Shown: in pieces, positions 42,101 through 45,199 of the stretch
How the letters are laid out: every line of letters begins with the position of its first letter
Numbering within the stretch: position 1 is the first letter of the stretch
NCBI GenBank assembly: GCA_033032175.1
Contig: CM065328.1
Span: 12,090,690-12,154,689, forward strand
DNA from: Saturnia japonica
Taxonomy: Eukaryota; Arthropoda; Insecta; Lepidoptera; Saturniidae
Direction of reading: 5' to 3'
Length of the DNA: 64,000 bases
Program-made: the position numbers and the translations under genes
The notes under the pieces: model-generated
Database searches by the model: none
Told to the model about the DNA's origin: nothing
The model's input: the letters and a program-made list of their open reading frames with translations, nothing else

Positions 42101-42945
42101 AGCCTCCCTGAATGAAACCAACAACAGATCCCTTCCAGCACTCTGACACCGAACTGACGCCATTGACATTATATTTCCCCATAATGTGTATGTCGCTAGA
42201 CATTCAAGCTTCATCTTTGGGGGGACTGGTTGCCCAGCTGAAAATTAAATGATGAATAAATTTTACACTAAAAGTTACAAAAAATTGGAATTTGTTTGGA
42301 CTTTGGAACCTTTAGAGACCCTTTTTTAGAGACTTTGGATTTAATAGTGTAGGAGGGTCTGGCAGAAAGGGAATGGATGGAGGATAAACCCATGTGAATA
42401 AAAAAGCGTGAAAGCAGTTTGTTTATGAAAAAGCATGTAATTTACGAAAATAATGAAAAAGTCAAAACATGTTCAAAAGTTATTTTCTCAATAGCTACTT
42501 GTTTCTGCAGTGTGATTTTTTATGTTTAGCCTAATAAATAATTCTCACTGTAAAAAATATGAAGTCTCAATTCAACATTATTTAATCTAAAGTGGAGACT
42601 GGAATTTGCCCAAATTTCAAGTTAGTATAAATTGCTGGTGTTGATGTTAACCCTGTTGAAAAACTGAGCTAATAAATAATAATAATGAGTAAGAAACAGG
42701 GATACATTACTGACAAAGTCAATGAGACTTCTTTAGGCAATTATAGGCCTTCCAAAGTAGTTTAGTAACAATTGTAACTCACCAGCATTAATCTCTTTTG
42801 TATTTCCTTCGGGCAGTAGCCGAAATACCCTAATAATATTAGCGCCCGCGGTAACTAAGCATACTTCCTCGCTATTGAAGAAGCAACAGCTGACAGAGTG
42901 CTCTATACCCGTGGCCGGGTGCGTTTGTCGACAAACAGAATACAT
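85..42945 (-). CDS. CPSF1: CPSF160 (cleavage and polyadenylation specificity factor subunit 1), 28 exons, 3' end outside window
   Basis: This is the largest subunit of CPSF, the nuclear complex that recognises AAUAAA in pre-mRNA and directs cleavage and polyadenylation. CPSF160 is the beta-propeller scaffold that holds WDR33 and CPSF30. Twenty-eight exons are joined by GT-AG introns: 42945-42783, 42237-42017, 41460-41287, 39592-39429, 34866-34727, 33239-33129, 32035-31854, 31374-31227, 29630-29449, 26926-26725, 26304-26201, 26098-25960, 24735-24596, 23309-23190, 23100-22963, 21714-21523, 20553-20368, 19391-19241, 16885-16707, 16290-16076, 14729-14583, 13913-13841, 13208-13056, 12621-12427, 11600-11486, 3314-3198, 2546-2417, 193-85. 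They total 4290 nt, exactly 1430 codons, with no stop. Animal orthologues are about 1440-1460 residues, so only a last exon of roughly 25-30 codons should be missing beyond base 1. Conserved blocks run co-linearly with human CPSF1, including [49 protein letters not shown] and LLMLQN. The introns are swollen by repeats. Confidence 0.97.
521..840 (+). repeat. Dispersed repeat family A, near-complete copy
   Basis: Shares GTTCCCTGGTGTATCTTCGA and GGTTCAATGCCGAT with copies at 19770-20185, 31600-31790 (inverted), 12640-12800 and 3340-3395. Non-coding; class unknown, possibly a LINE or SINE 3' part. Confidence 0.7.
841..1000 (+). repeat. Dispersed repeat family I fragment
   Basis: Contains GACGACCATACCTGTACTTA and GCAAGTCTTGATTTTC, resembling in reverse complement the copies at 18680-18925 and 22685-22890. 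Non-coding. Confidence 0.45.
1060..1572. mobile_element. 513-bp element with about 32-bp terminal inverted repeats (MITE-like)
   Basis: The left arm (1060-1091) has TTTCTTTATTTTCTCGATGA and the right arm (1541-1572) is its reverse complement, with about two mismatches in 32. The interior codes for nothing recognisable. It lies in CPSF1 intron 27. Target duplication not established. Confidence 0.55.
1690..2065 (+). repeat. Dispersed repeat family H copy
   Basis: Contains AAGATGGTGGCTCC, TTTATATTTATAACCCACTT and CCAAACTATAACACGCAAAA. Other copies lie at 36778-38695 (split by a LINE) and 44812-45120 (inverted). Confidence 0.7.
2417..2546 (-). CDS. CPSF1: CPSF1 exon 27 (residues 1351-1394)
   Basis: The acceptor TTTTCCACCAG is chosen because it yields [16 protein letters not shown], matching human ATLDGGIGLLLPMQEK. 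An upstream AG in the same frame would add nine residues. Also encodes [13 protein letters not shown] and [10 protein letters not shown]. The donor is GTTAGT. Confidence 0.93.
2700..3095 (+). repeat. Dispersed repeat family C (Lep1/Helitron-like?), copy in intron 26
   Basis: Contains ATATCTCTTATGGTTTACTC, GGAACCCTAATTCT and an end resembling ACAGACACTTCAATTTTTAT. The same organisation occurs at 33352, 50560 and 53993, and inverted near 13975. The class is inferred from resemblance to lepidopteran non-autonomous elements and is unproven. Confidence 0.6.
3198..3314 (-). CDS. CPSF1: CPSF1 exon 26 (residues 1312-1351)
   Basis: Acceptor CGTCAAG and donor GTGAGT. Encodes [20 protein letters not shown], matching human [20 protein letters not shown]. 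It sits about 100 bp beyond the left end of the satellite array. Confidence 0.94.
3340..3395 (+). repeat. Family A fragment at the edge of the satellite
   Basis: Has TCCCTGGTGTATCTTCGAAG immediately before the first degenerate satellite monomer. Confidence 0.6.
3493..4090. repeat. 192-bp trimeric higher-order repeat, about three copies
   Basis: Here the 65-, 63- and 64-bp monomer classes follow in fixed order, giving a 192-bp superunit repeated about three times with very few changes. Shared substitutions recur at a spacing of exactly 192 bp. Confidence 0.85.
7000..8300. repeat. Longer higher-order repeats (about 320 bp and 548 bp spacing)
   Basis: Blocks bearing the same private changes (CCAATATTGAG, GTTTGCTCGCGAG, AGTTCTTACG) recur at 6987, 7535, 7855 and 8100. 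The spacing 7535 to 7855 is 320 bp (five monomers). The 548-bp spacing includes a shortened monomer near 7330. Confidence 0.75.
11486..11600 (-). CDS. CPSF1: CPSF1 exon 25 (residues 1274-1312)
   Basis: Acceptor TTGACAG and donor GTACAG. Encodes [20 protein letters not shown], matching human [20 protein letters not shown]. The 8.17-kb intron after it is almost wholly satellite repeat. Confidence 0.95.
11918..12045 (+). repeat. Dispersed repeat family F copy
   Basis: Has TGTTCCAGCAGCTGCACTTG, TTCCACTAGGCTTAG and AACGCTAAGCCTGTAACGAT. A second copy lies at 21919-22050 and short inverted fragments near 17680 and 31535. Confidence 0.65.
12046..12335 (-). repeat. Dispersed repeat family G copy
   Basis: Has GGGTCGCGACCACTACGTG and GTGACTCGGTTTCGGG. 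Inverted relatives at 18960-19185 and 32905-33025, and a diverged copy at 62645-62775. A 73-codon frame here is repeat-derived. Confidence 0.6.
12427..12621 (-). CDS. CPSF1: CPSF1 exon 24 (residues 1209-1273), start of CPSF_A domain
   Basis: Acceptor TGTACAG and donor GTTCGT. Encodes [36 protein letters not shown] and LSLVSRD, nearly identical to human AFIDTQLYIHQMISVKN and ILAADVMKSISLLRYQ. Confidence 0.97.
12640..12800 (+). repeat. Dispersed repeat family A, partial
   Basis: Shares AATAGGTTCATAAACAAAAT and surrounding sequence with the fuller family A copies. Lies in CPSF1 intron 23. Confidence 0.55.
12870..13030. repeat. Degenerate short tandem repeat (about 18-24 bp) rich in ATTTTACCCCATTC
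   Basis: ATTTTACC or close variants followed by CATTC and CAA recur about six times at irregular spacing, 25 bp or more from the donor of exon 23. Confidence 0.6.
13056..13208 (-). CDS. CPSF1: CPSF1 exon 23 (residues 1158-1208)
   Basis: Acceptor TTCACAG and donor GTATGT. Encodes [19 protein letters not shown] and [20 protein letters not shown] then VGQK, matching human [15 protein letters not shown]. Confidence 0.96.
13333..13432 (+). mobile_element. Family E palindromic MITE, partial
   Basis: The right half has CTATTGGTCGAAATTTGCAC and CCGCTCCAGTGGACAGGCA, matching copies at 16960, 25790 (inverted) and 30243. Confidence 0.6.
13841..13913 (-). CDS. CPSF1: CPSF1 exon 22 (residues 1133-1157)
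   Basis: A short 73-nt exon with acceptor CTTCAG and donor GTCAGT. Encodes [20 protein letters not shown] then SRGR, matching human SGLKGYVAAGTC and EEVTCRGR. Confidence 0.93.
13975..14170 (-). repeat. Family C copy, inverted and eroded
   Basis: Reverse-complement matches include TGTTCCGGCTAATCTCCGAA and AAAATTGAAGTGTCG. Lies in CPSF1 intron 21. Confidence 0.5.
14583..14729 (-). CDS. CPSF1: CPSF1 exon 21 (residues 1084-1133)
   Basis: Acceptor ATTCCAG and donor GTGAGG. Encodes [20 protein letters not shown] and [10 protein letters not shown], matching human [21 protein letters not shown]. Confidence 0.96.
14990..15165 (+). promoter_or_regulatory. Promoter-like stretch with possible initiator, plus strand
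   Basis: TCATTAG resembles an arthropod initiator, an AGAC lies about 28 nt on where a DPE would be, and an ATGAAG is followed by GTAACA, a passable donor. No plus-strand exon with coding content was found downstream, so an LTR or repeat remnant is as likely. Confidence 0.2.
15310..15690 (+). mobile_element. LINE 3' fragment
   Basis: One frame reads [16 protein letters not shown] near 15580-15630, the C-terminal VFKRRV.KHLIGK motif common in insect non-LTR retrotransposons, followed by a non-coding tail. The copy is 5'-truncated. Confidence 0.5.
15775..16065 (+). repeat. Family D (non-LTR 3' end type) with terminal 32-bp tandem repeat
   Basis: TATATAGCCTATGTCACTTC and CCAGCCGTTTTGGCTACAGA lead into four roughly 32-bp units with AAAACATAACC and TTTTCGCAGT. 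Related copies at 16510-16700 and 30725-30862 carry one or two units. It ends about 10 bp from the donor of exon 20. Confidence 0.65.
16076..16290 (-). CDS. CPSF1: CPSF1 exon 20 (residues 1013-1084)
   Basis: Acceptor CCTTCAG and donor GTGAGT. Encodes [20 protein letters not shown] and [14 protein letters not shown], matching human LRISVLPAYLSYDAPWPV and YHVESKVYAVATST. A 32-bp tandem repeat starts a few bases past its donor. Confidence 0.96.
16510..16700 (+). repeat. Family D copy in intron 19
   Basis: Shares TATGTAGCCTATGTCGCTTC, CATCAAGCCGTTTAGGCTAC and TTTTTCGCAGTCGGGTAAA with the other two copies. Ends close to the donor of exon 19. Confidence 0.65.
16707..16885 (-). CDS. CPSF1: CPSF1 exon 19 (residues 953-1012)
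   Basis: Acceptor GTTTAG and donor GTAATT. Encodes [26 protein letters not shown] and [17 protein letters not shown], almost matching human YGYSGVFICG and FAPFHNVNCPRGFLYFN. Confidence 0.96.
16960..17090. mobile_element. Family E palindromic MITE
   Basis: About 130 bp with inverted termini: GCCTGTCCACTAAAGCTGAG at the left and a mirror GAACAGGCA with AGCTCCGCTTCATC at the right, flanking CGACCGATAGAA and CTATTGGTC. Four copies in the window. Confidence 0.7.
17150..17560 (+). other. GC-rich patch with donor-like end; possible promoter/first exon or repeat
   Basis: A GC-rich stretch in an AT-rich intron contains GTCAGTCTGTTG (initiator-like) and ends in AACAAAGGTAAGTC, a strong donor consensus. 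No coding exon is identified downstream on this strand. It could be a non-coding first exon, an LTR remnant or chance. Confidence 0.25.
18390..18600 (+). repeat. Retroposon 3'-end type repeat (family Z)
   Basis: Has CTGGTGGAATATCTCCACCC and ACTTACCACCAGGCGGATCG, the latter a motif often seen at the ends of lepidopteran retroposons. Copies at 24285-24560 and 44160-44300. Confidence 0.5.
18680..18925 (-). repeat. Dispersed repeat family I copy
   Basis: Has CGTACTGTACATACAACAGT and GACTTGCATTAACCGT, shared with 22685-22890. Confidence 0.6.
18960..19185 (+). repeat. Dispersed repeat family G copy
   Basis: Has GCCGCTGTCATGCCGGCCTG, CGAGTCACTATGACGGACTT and GGTCGCGACCCGGTCAC; matches 32905-33025 in the same orientation and 12046-12335 inverted. 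Confidence 0.65.
19241..19391 (-). CDS. CPSF1: CPSF1 exon 18 (residues 903-953)
   Basis: Acceptor TTTCCAG and donor GTAAGT. Encodes [16 protein letters not shown], matching human GNLKVRFKKVPHNINF. The motif ACGACAACTACGA occurs twice, about 40 bp apart, once coding DDNY and once RQLR in another frame. Confidence 0.93.
19500..19690 (-). mobile_element. Helitron-like or related element, inverted relative to 27110-27350
   Basis: Has TTATCAGCGAGTAACATAGG and TAAACATGTCGATAGTTTTA and ends GGCACAGCTAGT. The reverse complement appears at 27110-27350. The class call rests only on the CTAGCTGTGCC-type end. Confidence 0.4.
19770..20185 (+). repeat. Dispersed repeat family A, full copy with an extra partial unit
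   Basis: GTTCCCTGGTGTATCTTCGA and the downstream module occur once intact, preceded at 19770-19860 by a second shorter version, so two copies lie in tandem. Confidence 0.65.
20368..20553 (-). CDS. CPSF1: CPSF1 exon 17 (residues 841-902)
   Basis: Acceptor TTTTCAG and donor GTATGT; 62 codons. Encodes [18 protein letters not shown] and then [12 protein letters not shown], matching the human VKEVLLVALG and VDQELLIYEAF region. Confidence 0.93.
20600..21350. other. Intron 16 filler: repeat fragments, no gene seen
   Basis: AT-rich, with fragments resembling dispersed repeats (for example AATCTCTGGGACTATC, similar to a stretch near 22115). No conserved coding frame. Confidence 0.5.
21523..21714 (-). 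CDS. CPSF1: CPSF1 exon 16 (residues 777-840)
   Basis: The acceptor is CTGTAG and the donor GTGAGT; 64 codons. Encodes [20 protein letters not shown] and LSFLVRD, matching human [24 protein letters not shown]. The first dozen residues are not conserved, so the acceptor is less certain than the core. Confidence 0.92.
21919..22050 (+). repeat. Dispersed repeat family F copy
   Basis: Near match to 11918-12045, with TGTTCCAGCAGCTGCACTTG and AGGCTTAGCGTGCTACCATC. Confidence 0.65.
22685..22890 (-). repeat. Dispersed repeat family I copy
   Basis: Has CGTACTGTACATACAACAGT and ACTCGCATTAACCGTATAAA, matching 18680-18925. Confidence 0.6.
22963..23100 (-). CDS. CPSF1: CPSF1 exon 15 (residues 731-776), acidic segment
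   Basis: Acceptor ATCAAG and donor GTGAGT. A lysine-rich start leads to [11 protein letters not shown], the counterpart of human DDEEEMLYGD. The rest of the exon is divergent. Confidence 0.9.
23190..23309 (-). CDS. CPSF1: CPSF1 exon 14 (residues 691-730)
   Basis: The acceptor is GCGCAG and the donor GTAACT; 40 codons in phase 0. Ends in [17 protein letters not shown], matching human YRDLSGMF. The following intron is only 89 bp. Confidence 0.9.
23512..23928 (+). mobile_element. Solo LTR of a retrotransposon, 417 bp, with ATAT target duplication
   Basis: Begins TGTTACGACC and ends GGGTGTAACA, so TGTTAC and GTAACA are the usual inverted termini. The 4 bp on each side are ATAT. Inside are a TATTTAA box near 23760, an initiator-like GTTCAGTTT about 30 bp on, and AATAAA near 23875, in the order expected for U3-R-U5. 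No internal coding region or second LTR is adjacent. Ty3/Gypsy is likely from the 4-bp duplication, but BEL cannot be excluded. Its promoter points opposite to CPSF1. Confidence 0.75.
24285..24560 (+). repeat. Family Z repeat copy
   Basis: Has CCGGCTGGTGGAATGCCTTC and GGCGGGCCGTATGCTTGTTT, related to 18390-18600 and 44160-44300. Confidence 0.5.
24596..24735 (-). CDS. CPSF1: CPSF1 exon 13 (residues 644-690)
   Basis: Acceptor TTCCCCAG and donor GTAAGT. Encodes [20 protein letters not shown], in line with human ADPYVVIMSAEGHVTMFLL. Confidence 0.93.
24795..25110 (-). repeat. Repeat family K, truncated; inverted copy at 32200-32790
   Basis: Has GTTTTATTATTTTGGTTTAC and GTCGAAATGCATGTTTTTAT; the reverse complement of these blocks appears in the same order at 32210-32480. 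Confidence 0.6.
25250..25630 (-). pseudogene. Fragment of a mobile-element protein with nuclease-like block
   Basis: A minus-strand frame of about 120 codons includes [20 protein letters not shown] and, further on, [20 protein letters not shown] then EVKARG. This resembles the C-terminal VELTVP.E..I..AH..K..KY..L block of retrotransposon polyproteins in animals, thought to be a PD-(D/E)XK-type endonuclease. No start codon or upstream reverse transcriptase is attached. I infer a decayed insertion in CPSF1 intron 12; family assignment is tentative. Confidence 0.5.
25790..25915. mobile_element. Family E palindromic MITE, inverted
   Basis: Has GCAGTTCTATCGGTCGAAAT and TCAGCTTTAGTGGACAGGC, the reverse complement of 16960-17090. 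Confidence 0.7.
25960..26098 (-). CDS. CPSF1: CPSF1 exon 12 (residues 598-644)
   Basis: Acceptor TTCGAAG and donor GTACGT. Encodes [34 protein letters not shown] and IRLIK, matching human ILQTGQEIMELDTSGF and TVFAGNIGDNRYIVQV. Confidence 0.95.
26201..26304 (-). CDS. CPSF1: CPSF1 exon 11 (residues 563-597)
   Basis: Acceptor TTCTCAG and donor GTGAGG. Encodes [11 protein letters not shown] and [13 protein letters not shown], matching human CYDMWTV and HGFLILSREDSTM. The intron to the next exon is only 102 bp. Confidence 0.95.
26725..26926 (-). CDS. CPSF1: CPSF1 exon 10 (residues 496-563)
   Basis: Acceptor CACTCAG and donor GTGGGC (less usual). Encodes [19 protein letters not shown] and [20 protein letters not shown], near-identical to human blocks CDSILNIGP and CSGHGKNGALSVLQ. 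Confidence 0.95.
27110..27350 (+). mobile_element. Helitron-like or related element copy
   Basis: Has AAAACTATCGACATGTTTAT and TAGCCTATGTTACTCGCTGA, inverted relative to 19500-19690. Confidence 0.4.
27360..28230. other. Intron 9 segment: AT-rich, then GC-rich repeat debris
   Basis: 27360-27800 is AT-rich with no coding signal. 27855-28230 is GC-richer with a C homopolymer of about 13 near 28170; open frames here (for example at 28002-28324) overlap each other and have no recognisable domain, so I read it as retroelement debris. Confidence 0.4.
28523..28789 (+). mobile_element. tRNA-derived SINE, full length, 267 bp, with 11-bp target duplication
   Basis: The head has a box A-like TAGCCTAGTGGTC and a box B GGTTCGAATCC, the RNA polymerase III internal promoter. 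A non-tRNA body includes TCCTATGAAATTCTCAGTAG and the tail is ATGTT-like. GTAATATCATG is repeated perfectly at 28512-28522 and 28790-28800. Confidence 0.88.
29115..29390 (-). mobile_element. 5'-truncated copy of the 51.3-53.7 kb LINE
   Basis: TCTTTATTGAATTTAGGCCC, GAACCGGAAAAAAACTCGAT and CTTCCAGACATCACTATCAT match 51360-51640 closely in the same orientation, covering only the 3' UTR and last codons. Confidence 0.8.
29449..29630 (-). CDS. CPSF1: CPSF1 exon 9 (residues 435-495), basic linker
   Basis: Acceptor ATTTAAG and donor GTAAAT. Contains the basic cluster KRRRLD near residues 452-457, at the position of the human KKKRVD sequence and so a candidate nuclear localisation signal. The acidic stretch [11 protein letters not shown] follows, matching human DEIEVYGSE. 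Confidence 0.93.
29755..29960. repeat. Repeat with multiple TGACGTCA-type motifs
   Basis: Contains CACAATGACGTC, CCCGTGACGTCATACG and GAATGACGTCATGCG within 180 bp and has inverted-repeat character. It resembles the CRE-bearing repeats at 34995-35345 and 47005-47350. Confidence 0.5.
30243..30402. mobile_element. Family E palindromic MITE, longer variant
   Basis: Termini TTGCCTGTCTACTGAAGCGG and CGCTTCTATGGACAGGCAA flank a 160-bp body with CTATTGGTCGAAACTTTCAC. Confidence 0.7.
30725..30862 (+). repeat. Family D copy
   Basis: Has CATCAAGCCGTTAGGCTACA and TTTCGCAGTCGGGTAAAAAC. An hAT-like element lies directly beyond it. Confidence 0.6.
30897..31175. mobile_element. hAT-like non-autonomous element, 279 bp
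   Basis: Termini are CAGGGGTTTCCAAAC and GTTTGAAGACCCTTG, imperfect inverted repeats of a common hAT type. The flanking octamers CTCCAGAA and TTCTAGAA match at 6 of 8 positions, consistent with an aged 8-bp duplication. No transposase remains. Confidence 0.6.
31227..31374 (-). CDS. CPSF1: CPSF1 exon 8 (residues 386-435)
   Basis: Acceptor CGGCAG and donor GTGAGA. Encodes [20 protein letters not shown], a hallmark CPSF160/DDB1-type propeller strand, then a divergent linker. Confidence 0.95.
31600..31790 (-). repeat. Family A copy, inverted
   Basis: Reverse complement carries GGTGTATTTTCGAAGTCGAA and GGGACCACCCTTGAGGTAT, matching family A at 19800-20060. Confidence 0.6.
31854..32035 (-). CDS. 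CPSF1: CPSF1 exon 7 (residues 325-385)
   Basis: The acceptor is TACGGTAG with a weak pyrimidine tract, chosen because it gives [12 protein letters not shown] in line with human RTQEGVRITLD. The donor is GTCAGT. It also encodes [20 protein letters not shown] and AAASVLTAC. Confidence 0.92.
32200..32790 (+). repeat. Repeat family K, longer copy
   Basis: Has AACATGCATTTCGACTATCA, AGTAAACTAAAATAATAAAA and ends near TTATGCTACATCTCTAATAA. Truncated inverted copy at 24795-25110. AT-rich, non-coding. Confidence 0.6.
32905..33025 (+). repeat. Family G copy, partial
   Basis: Has GTCGCCGCTGTCATGCTGGC and AGTCACTATGACTGACTTTT, matching 18960-19185. Confidence 0.6.
33129..33239 (-). CDS. CPSF1: CPSF1 exon 6 (residues 288-325)
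   Basis: Acceptor TTGTTCAG and donor GTAAGT. Encodes [20 protein letters not shown], matching human [20 protein letters not shown]. Confidence 0.95.
33352..33720 (+). mobile_element. Family C (Lep1/Helitron-like?) copy in intron 5
   Basis: Begins TGCCCGCGGTTCCGCTCGCG, a typical start of a very common lepidopteran interspersed element, contains TTTCAGAGATTACCCGGAAC and ends ACACTTCAATTTTATTTATA. Confidence 0.65.
33790..34265. repeat. Element with TTACGTAACG-rich ends and an internal 37-bp direct repeat
   Basis: Both ends carry variants of GTAACGC and CGTAAC beside C-rich tracts (33795-33920 and 34190-34262), suggesting termini of a MITE. Inside, TCGAGGGATTCCCCGTAAAA recurs at about 34029 and 34105, 76 bp apart. 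Confidence 0.5.
34727..34866 (-). CDS. CPSF1: CPSF1 exon 5 (residues 241-288)
   Basis: Acceptor GAAACAG and donor GTGAGT, phase 2 in and phase 1 out. Encodes [20 protein letters not shown] and then [17 protein letters not shown], aligned with human VAVRQDTC and HPVIWSLTSLPFDC. Confidence 0.94.
34995..35630. repeat. CRE-bearing dispersed repeat (family J) interrupted by a SINE
   Basis: Matches 46985-47350 in inverted orientation, with shared GTGACGTCA, TCAAATCACGTGACTCA and ACAATTACTTTTTCCAGATT blocks. The SINE at 35346-35585 splits it here and is absent from the 47-kb copy. Confidence 0.75.
35346..35585 (+). mobile_element. tRNA-derived SINE, 5'-truncated, with 13-bp target duplication
   Basis: Retains box B GGTTCGAATCCC and the body with TCCTATGAAATTCTCAGTAG but lacks the box A region. 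AAAATTAAATAAA is repeated perfectly at 35333-35345 and 35586-35598. Confidence 0.88.
36300..36720 (+). other. Intron 4 stretch with promoter-like motifs, no gene identified
   Basis: TTTTTATACGAATTTTG followed by CATTTAGTTCAGTTTC looks like a TATA plus initiator. The local open frames have no recognisable domain. Could be LTR-derived. Confidence 0.2.
36778..36974 (+). repeat. Family H, left half, split by LINE insertion
   Basis: Has CAAGATGGTGGCTCT and TCAATTATGCACAACAACCA and stops at CCAAACTATATCAC; continues at 38588. Confidence 0.7.
36975..38587 (+). mobile_element. 5'-truncated LINE with reverse transcriptase remains (Jockey-like)
   Basis: About 1.6 kb ending in an AAATAAATAAATAAA tail. 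Reverse transcriptase blocks are legible: [55 protein letters not shown] and LYADDL, the catalytic box. The frame is broken: a stop follows YADDL directly and others occur at about 37180 and 37710, so it is inactive. Endonuclease and ORF1 are missing. Inserted in a family H repeat. Assignment to the Jockey/I superfamily is by motif appearance only. Confidence 0.85.
38588..38695 (+). repeat. Family H, right half
   Basis: ATGCCACCAAAATTACATAA and CCACAACATGTG resume the repeat broken at 36974. Confidence 0.7.
38700..39428. other. Left part of intron 4, nothing recognised
   Basis: AT-rich DNA without conserved frames or obvious repeat structure other than short AT runs. Confidence 0.5.
39429..39592 (-). 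CDS. CPSF1: CPSF1 exon 4 (residues 187-241)
   Basis: Acceptor TTTTCAG and donor GTAAGA, ending in phase 2. Encodes [20 protein letters not shown] then [10 protein letters not shown], one of the best conserved blocks of the family. A 4.56-kb repeat-rich intron follows it. Confidence 0.95.
39680..40820. mobile_element. PIF/Harbinger-like non-autonomous element, 1141 bp, TAA target duplication
   Basis: Left terminus TGCCTGTTTTCACCAACG, right terminus CGTTTTCACCAACAT read on the minus strand preceded by TGCC. TAA flanks both sides (39677-39679 and 40821-40823). A 3-bp TWA duplication with a CCTGTTTCACCAA-type end is typical of PIF/Harbinger. No transposase frame was found inside. Confidence 0.75.
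41287..41460 (-). CDS. CPSF1: CPSF1 exon 3 (residues 129-186)
   Basis: Acceptor TTCCAG and donor GTGAGA; 58 whole codons. [20 protein letters not shown] followed by AVLPFR matches the conserved RVDPDGRCAAMLVYG block of human CPSF1. Confidence 0.95.
42017..42237 (-). CDS. CPSF1: CPSF1 exon 2 (residues 55-128)
   Basis: Acceptor TTTTCAG and donor GTATGT, ending in phase 0. The encoded block GNIMSMASV and the segment around [11 protein letters not shown] and [12 protein letters not shown] are diagnostic of CPSF160 propeller A. Confidence 0.95.
42783..42945 (-). CDS. CPSF1: CPSF1 exon 1 (residues 1-54)
   Basis: Start codon ATG at 42945-42943 gives [18 protein letters not shown], matching the N-terminus of animal CPSF160 (MYAVYKQ-HPPTG type). 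A longer open frame upstream begins only with TTG, so the ATG is preferred. The donor is GTGAGT after phase 1. It begins the first beta-propeller. Confidence 0.93.
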
Positions 42946-44150
42946 CCTATCGTCTTCCAAAGATTTAGGTTATATTTTCAAAAATATAAAGTTAAAGGTA
43001 AAATTGTATTAAACACAAAGACCACAGTCACATTTTAATAGACTCCACTTATAAATATTATTAGACATATTATTCTAAATCATAGACCAAATAACCAGAG
43101 GATTCTAAATAACCTCGAAATGTTTGTTGTATTTACGATATAATGAGTGTTGCCAGGACCCATGAGCCAAATGTTACGTTTCTTTACTTTCGTTTCTTGA
43201 AAAGTTACATTCTTTCATTTCATTTTATTAAATCTAAATACCTTTTTAGTGTACAATTGAACTTCTCATTTCAAAGTAGACTACAAAAAAGTAGGATTTT
43301 CTAAATTCGATTAATTTTTTTTTGCGTATGCCACTCGGTTACTAGTTTAAAAAAAAAATGTGATCAAACCATACATTATGCCAAGCAGAACGCTATTTTA
43401 AACATCATTTTTTATCCTAATATATCGATTAGTTACTCATAGTAGCATAGGTGTTAATAATACTAAATACTTTCACATCTGCAGATTATCACTGTAAATA
43501 AAATTTAAATGTTATTAAATTTTCATTTATGTCATTTTACCAATCTTTCAAAGGTTCACAATGCCGTGAGTCATATCACTGTTTTTTACGTGAAATTGTG
43601 AAAGACGTATTTTTATTCATGTTAATTAATATTGGATGTAATATCTAAAATATGTAGTTTGTAGTTTATACTAGTAACGCCATCTCTTGTATTAGTATGT
43701 AAACACATTTTTTTATATGCGTCAAACTTCACTTTTTAAAAGTGTTAATTACACAATAGAATATCAAGCACGTTGTTTTATTATAATTATTAATTCATTT
43801 GCCTTCAAAATATATTATACACAAAATATATTATATACTTTAGGCTTAAACTATATTAATTCAGAAGTTACACATCATACGCGACTATTATAAGGCTCAC
43901 TGATTTTTATTATGAATATTGATTATATAAGCCACTTAAGGACGTTTTTTAGCAAAAAAACTACTTAAATGTTATATGGAGGTTCAAAAGTTAAGAAAAA
44001 TATAATAAACGTAATCACCTGGCAATGCTGGATATATCGCTAATGTTTTTTTTTCTAGTCGAAAAAGCTCGGTTTGCGCATCTGCTAGTGTCAATAATTA
44101 TTGTTTTATGTTCACTTATTATCTTCAGTAAATCGCAACCAAATAACCTA
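42946..44150. other. Region upstream of CPSF1: expected promoter and 5' UTR, no motif assigned
   Basis: CPSF1 transcription should start a short distance beyond 42945. I see no clear TATA or initiator that I can defend. The DNA is AT-rich without coding frames. Confidence 0.35.
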
Positions 44151-44159
44151 GTGTCGTGT

Positions 44160-44300
44160 TCGTACTGGGAGTAGGGATTCCAGATCGGTCACGCGCTATT
44201 GATACCTACGGTGTTACAAGCGTTTCAGGCTACTGTAGCCGCTTACTATCAGACGGACCGTATGTTTGTTTGCCAACTTTGTAGTACAGAAGAAAAAAAC
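44160..44300 (+). repeat. Family Z repeat copy
   Basis: Has GGTGTTACAAGCGTTTCAGG and ATCAGACGGACCGTATGTTT, a diverged copy of the 18390 and 24285 repeats. Confidence 0.5.
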
Positions 44301-44811
44301 ATATATCCCAAATTTTTATTTAAACAATCATTTAAATTACAAAATAATATGAGCAAAATTAAAATAAACCAACTTAAAATTTAAAAAGATTACTTTCGTA
44401 ATAGGTACGAATAAAAATACATACACCGTAAAATATTTTAGTGCTTAATTGTCTACAGCAAATAAAAATGTTTTTCAAATTGGAATATAAAAACTAAATC
44501 ACGAAAAAACTAAAGACTTCTTCATTAGAAGTAACCTAGTTCTTTAAAATCATATAAAGTGAAAATTTTAAGTGATAACTTATTCTTAAACCATCTATTC
44601 AATACATAAATGAAATTCTTAAAAATATTGTATTTTGATTATTTTTGATAACATTTATATTAAAACATGCAGATAAATTATTTTGTACACGAAATAGGAA
44701 CAGAGTACGACTAAATCATTTTAAAAATATATTACATATTTTATCCGCTGTATAAAAATGTAGAACGTAGCCATTATGTAATGCAACAATGTCTTCTTTT
44801 TTGGAGTTTTT

Positions 44812-45120
44812 GGCGGGATCTTGAAGTGTCATGTTGTGGTTGTTATTTTTATTTCATTTACATAGGTTTTTGACCCTATATTATGTAATATTGGTGGCGT
44901 TTTGCGTGATATAGTTTGGTTTTTGTGCATAAGTGATGTGGATTATAAATATAAGCTGAAAGCATTCATTCCGAGATCTCACAAAAATTTCCTAGAAAGT
45001 TCTAACAAGGGAGCCACCATCTTGTTAGGATATTGAATGGTCATAACACTTGACAATATAATTCACTCGATAATGGCAGTAATAGCCTTCACTAAAAAGG
45101 ACCGGTTGCCAAGTTAGGAA
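44812..45120 (-). repeat. Family H copy, inverted and uninterrupted
   Basis: Reverse complement reads through CCAAACTATATCACGCAAAA and CGCCACCAATATTACATAAT, the intact version of the site occupied by the LINE at 36975. Also GGCTCCC with the CAAGATGGTGG core. Confidence 0.7.
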
Positions 45121-45199
45121 GAAGGAGAGGGAGAGTCTTCTTTTTTTAAATTTATGGTATACTTCTTTGGTGTATTTAGTAGTGGGTAAAATTGAGAAC

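Noticed and set aside
42946..42960. CPSF1 start at an upstream TTG
   Set aside because: Homologues begin at the MY.V motif and an ATG is present exactly there.
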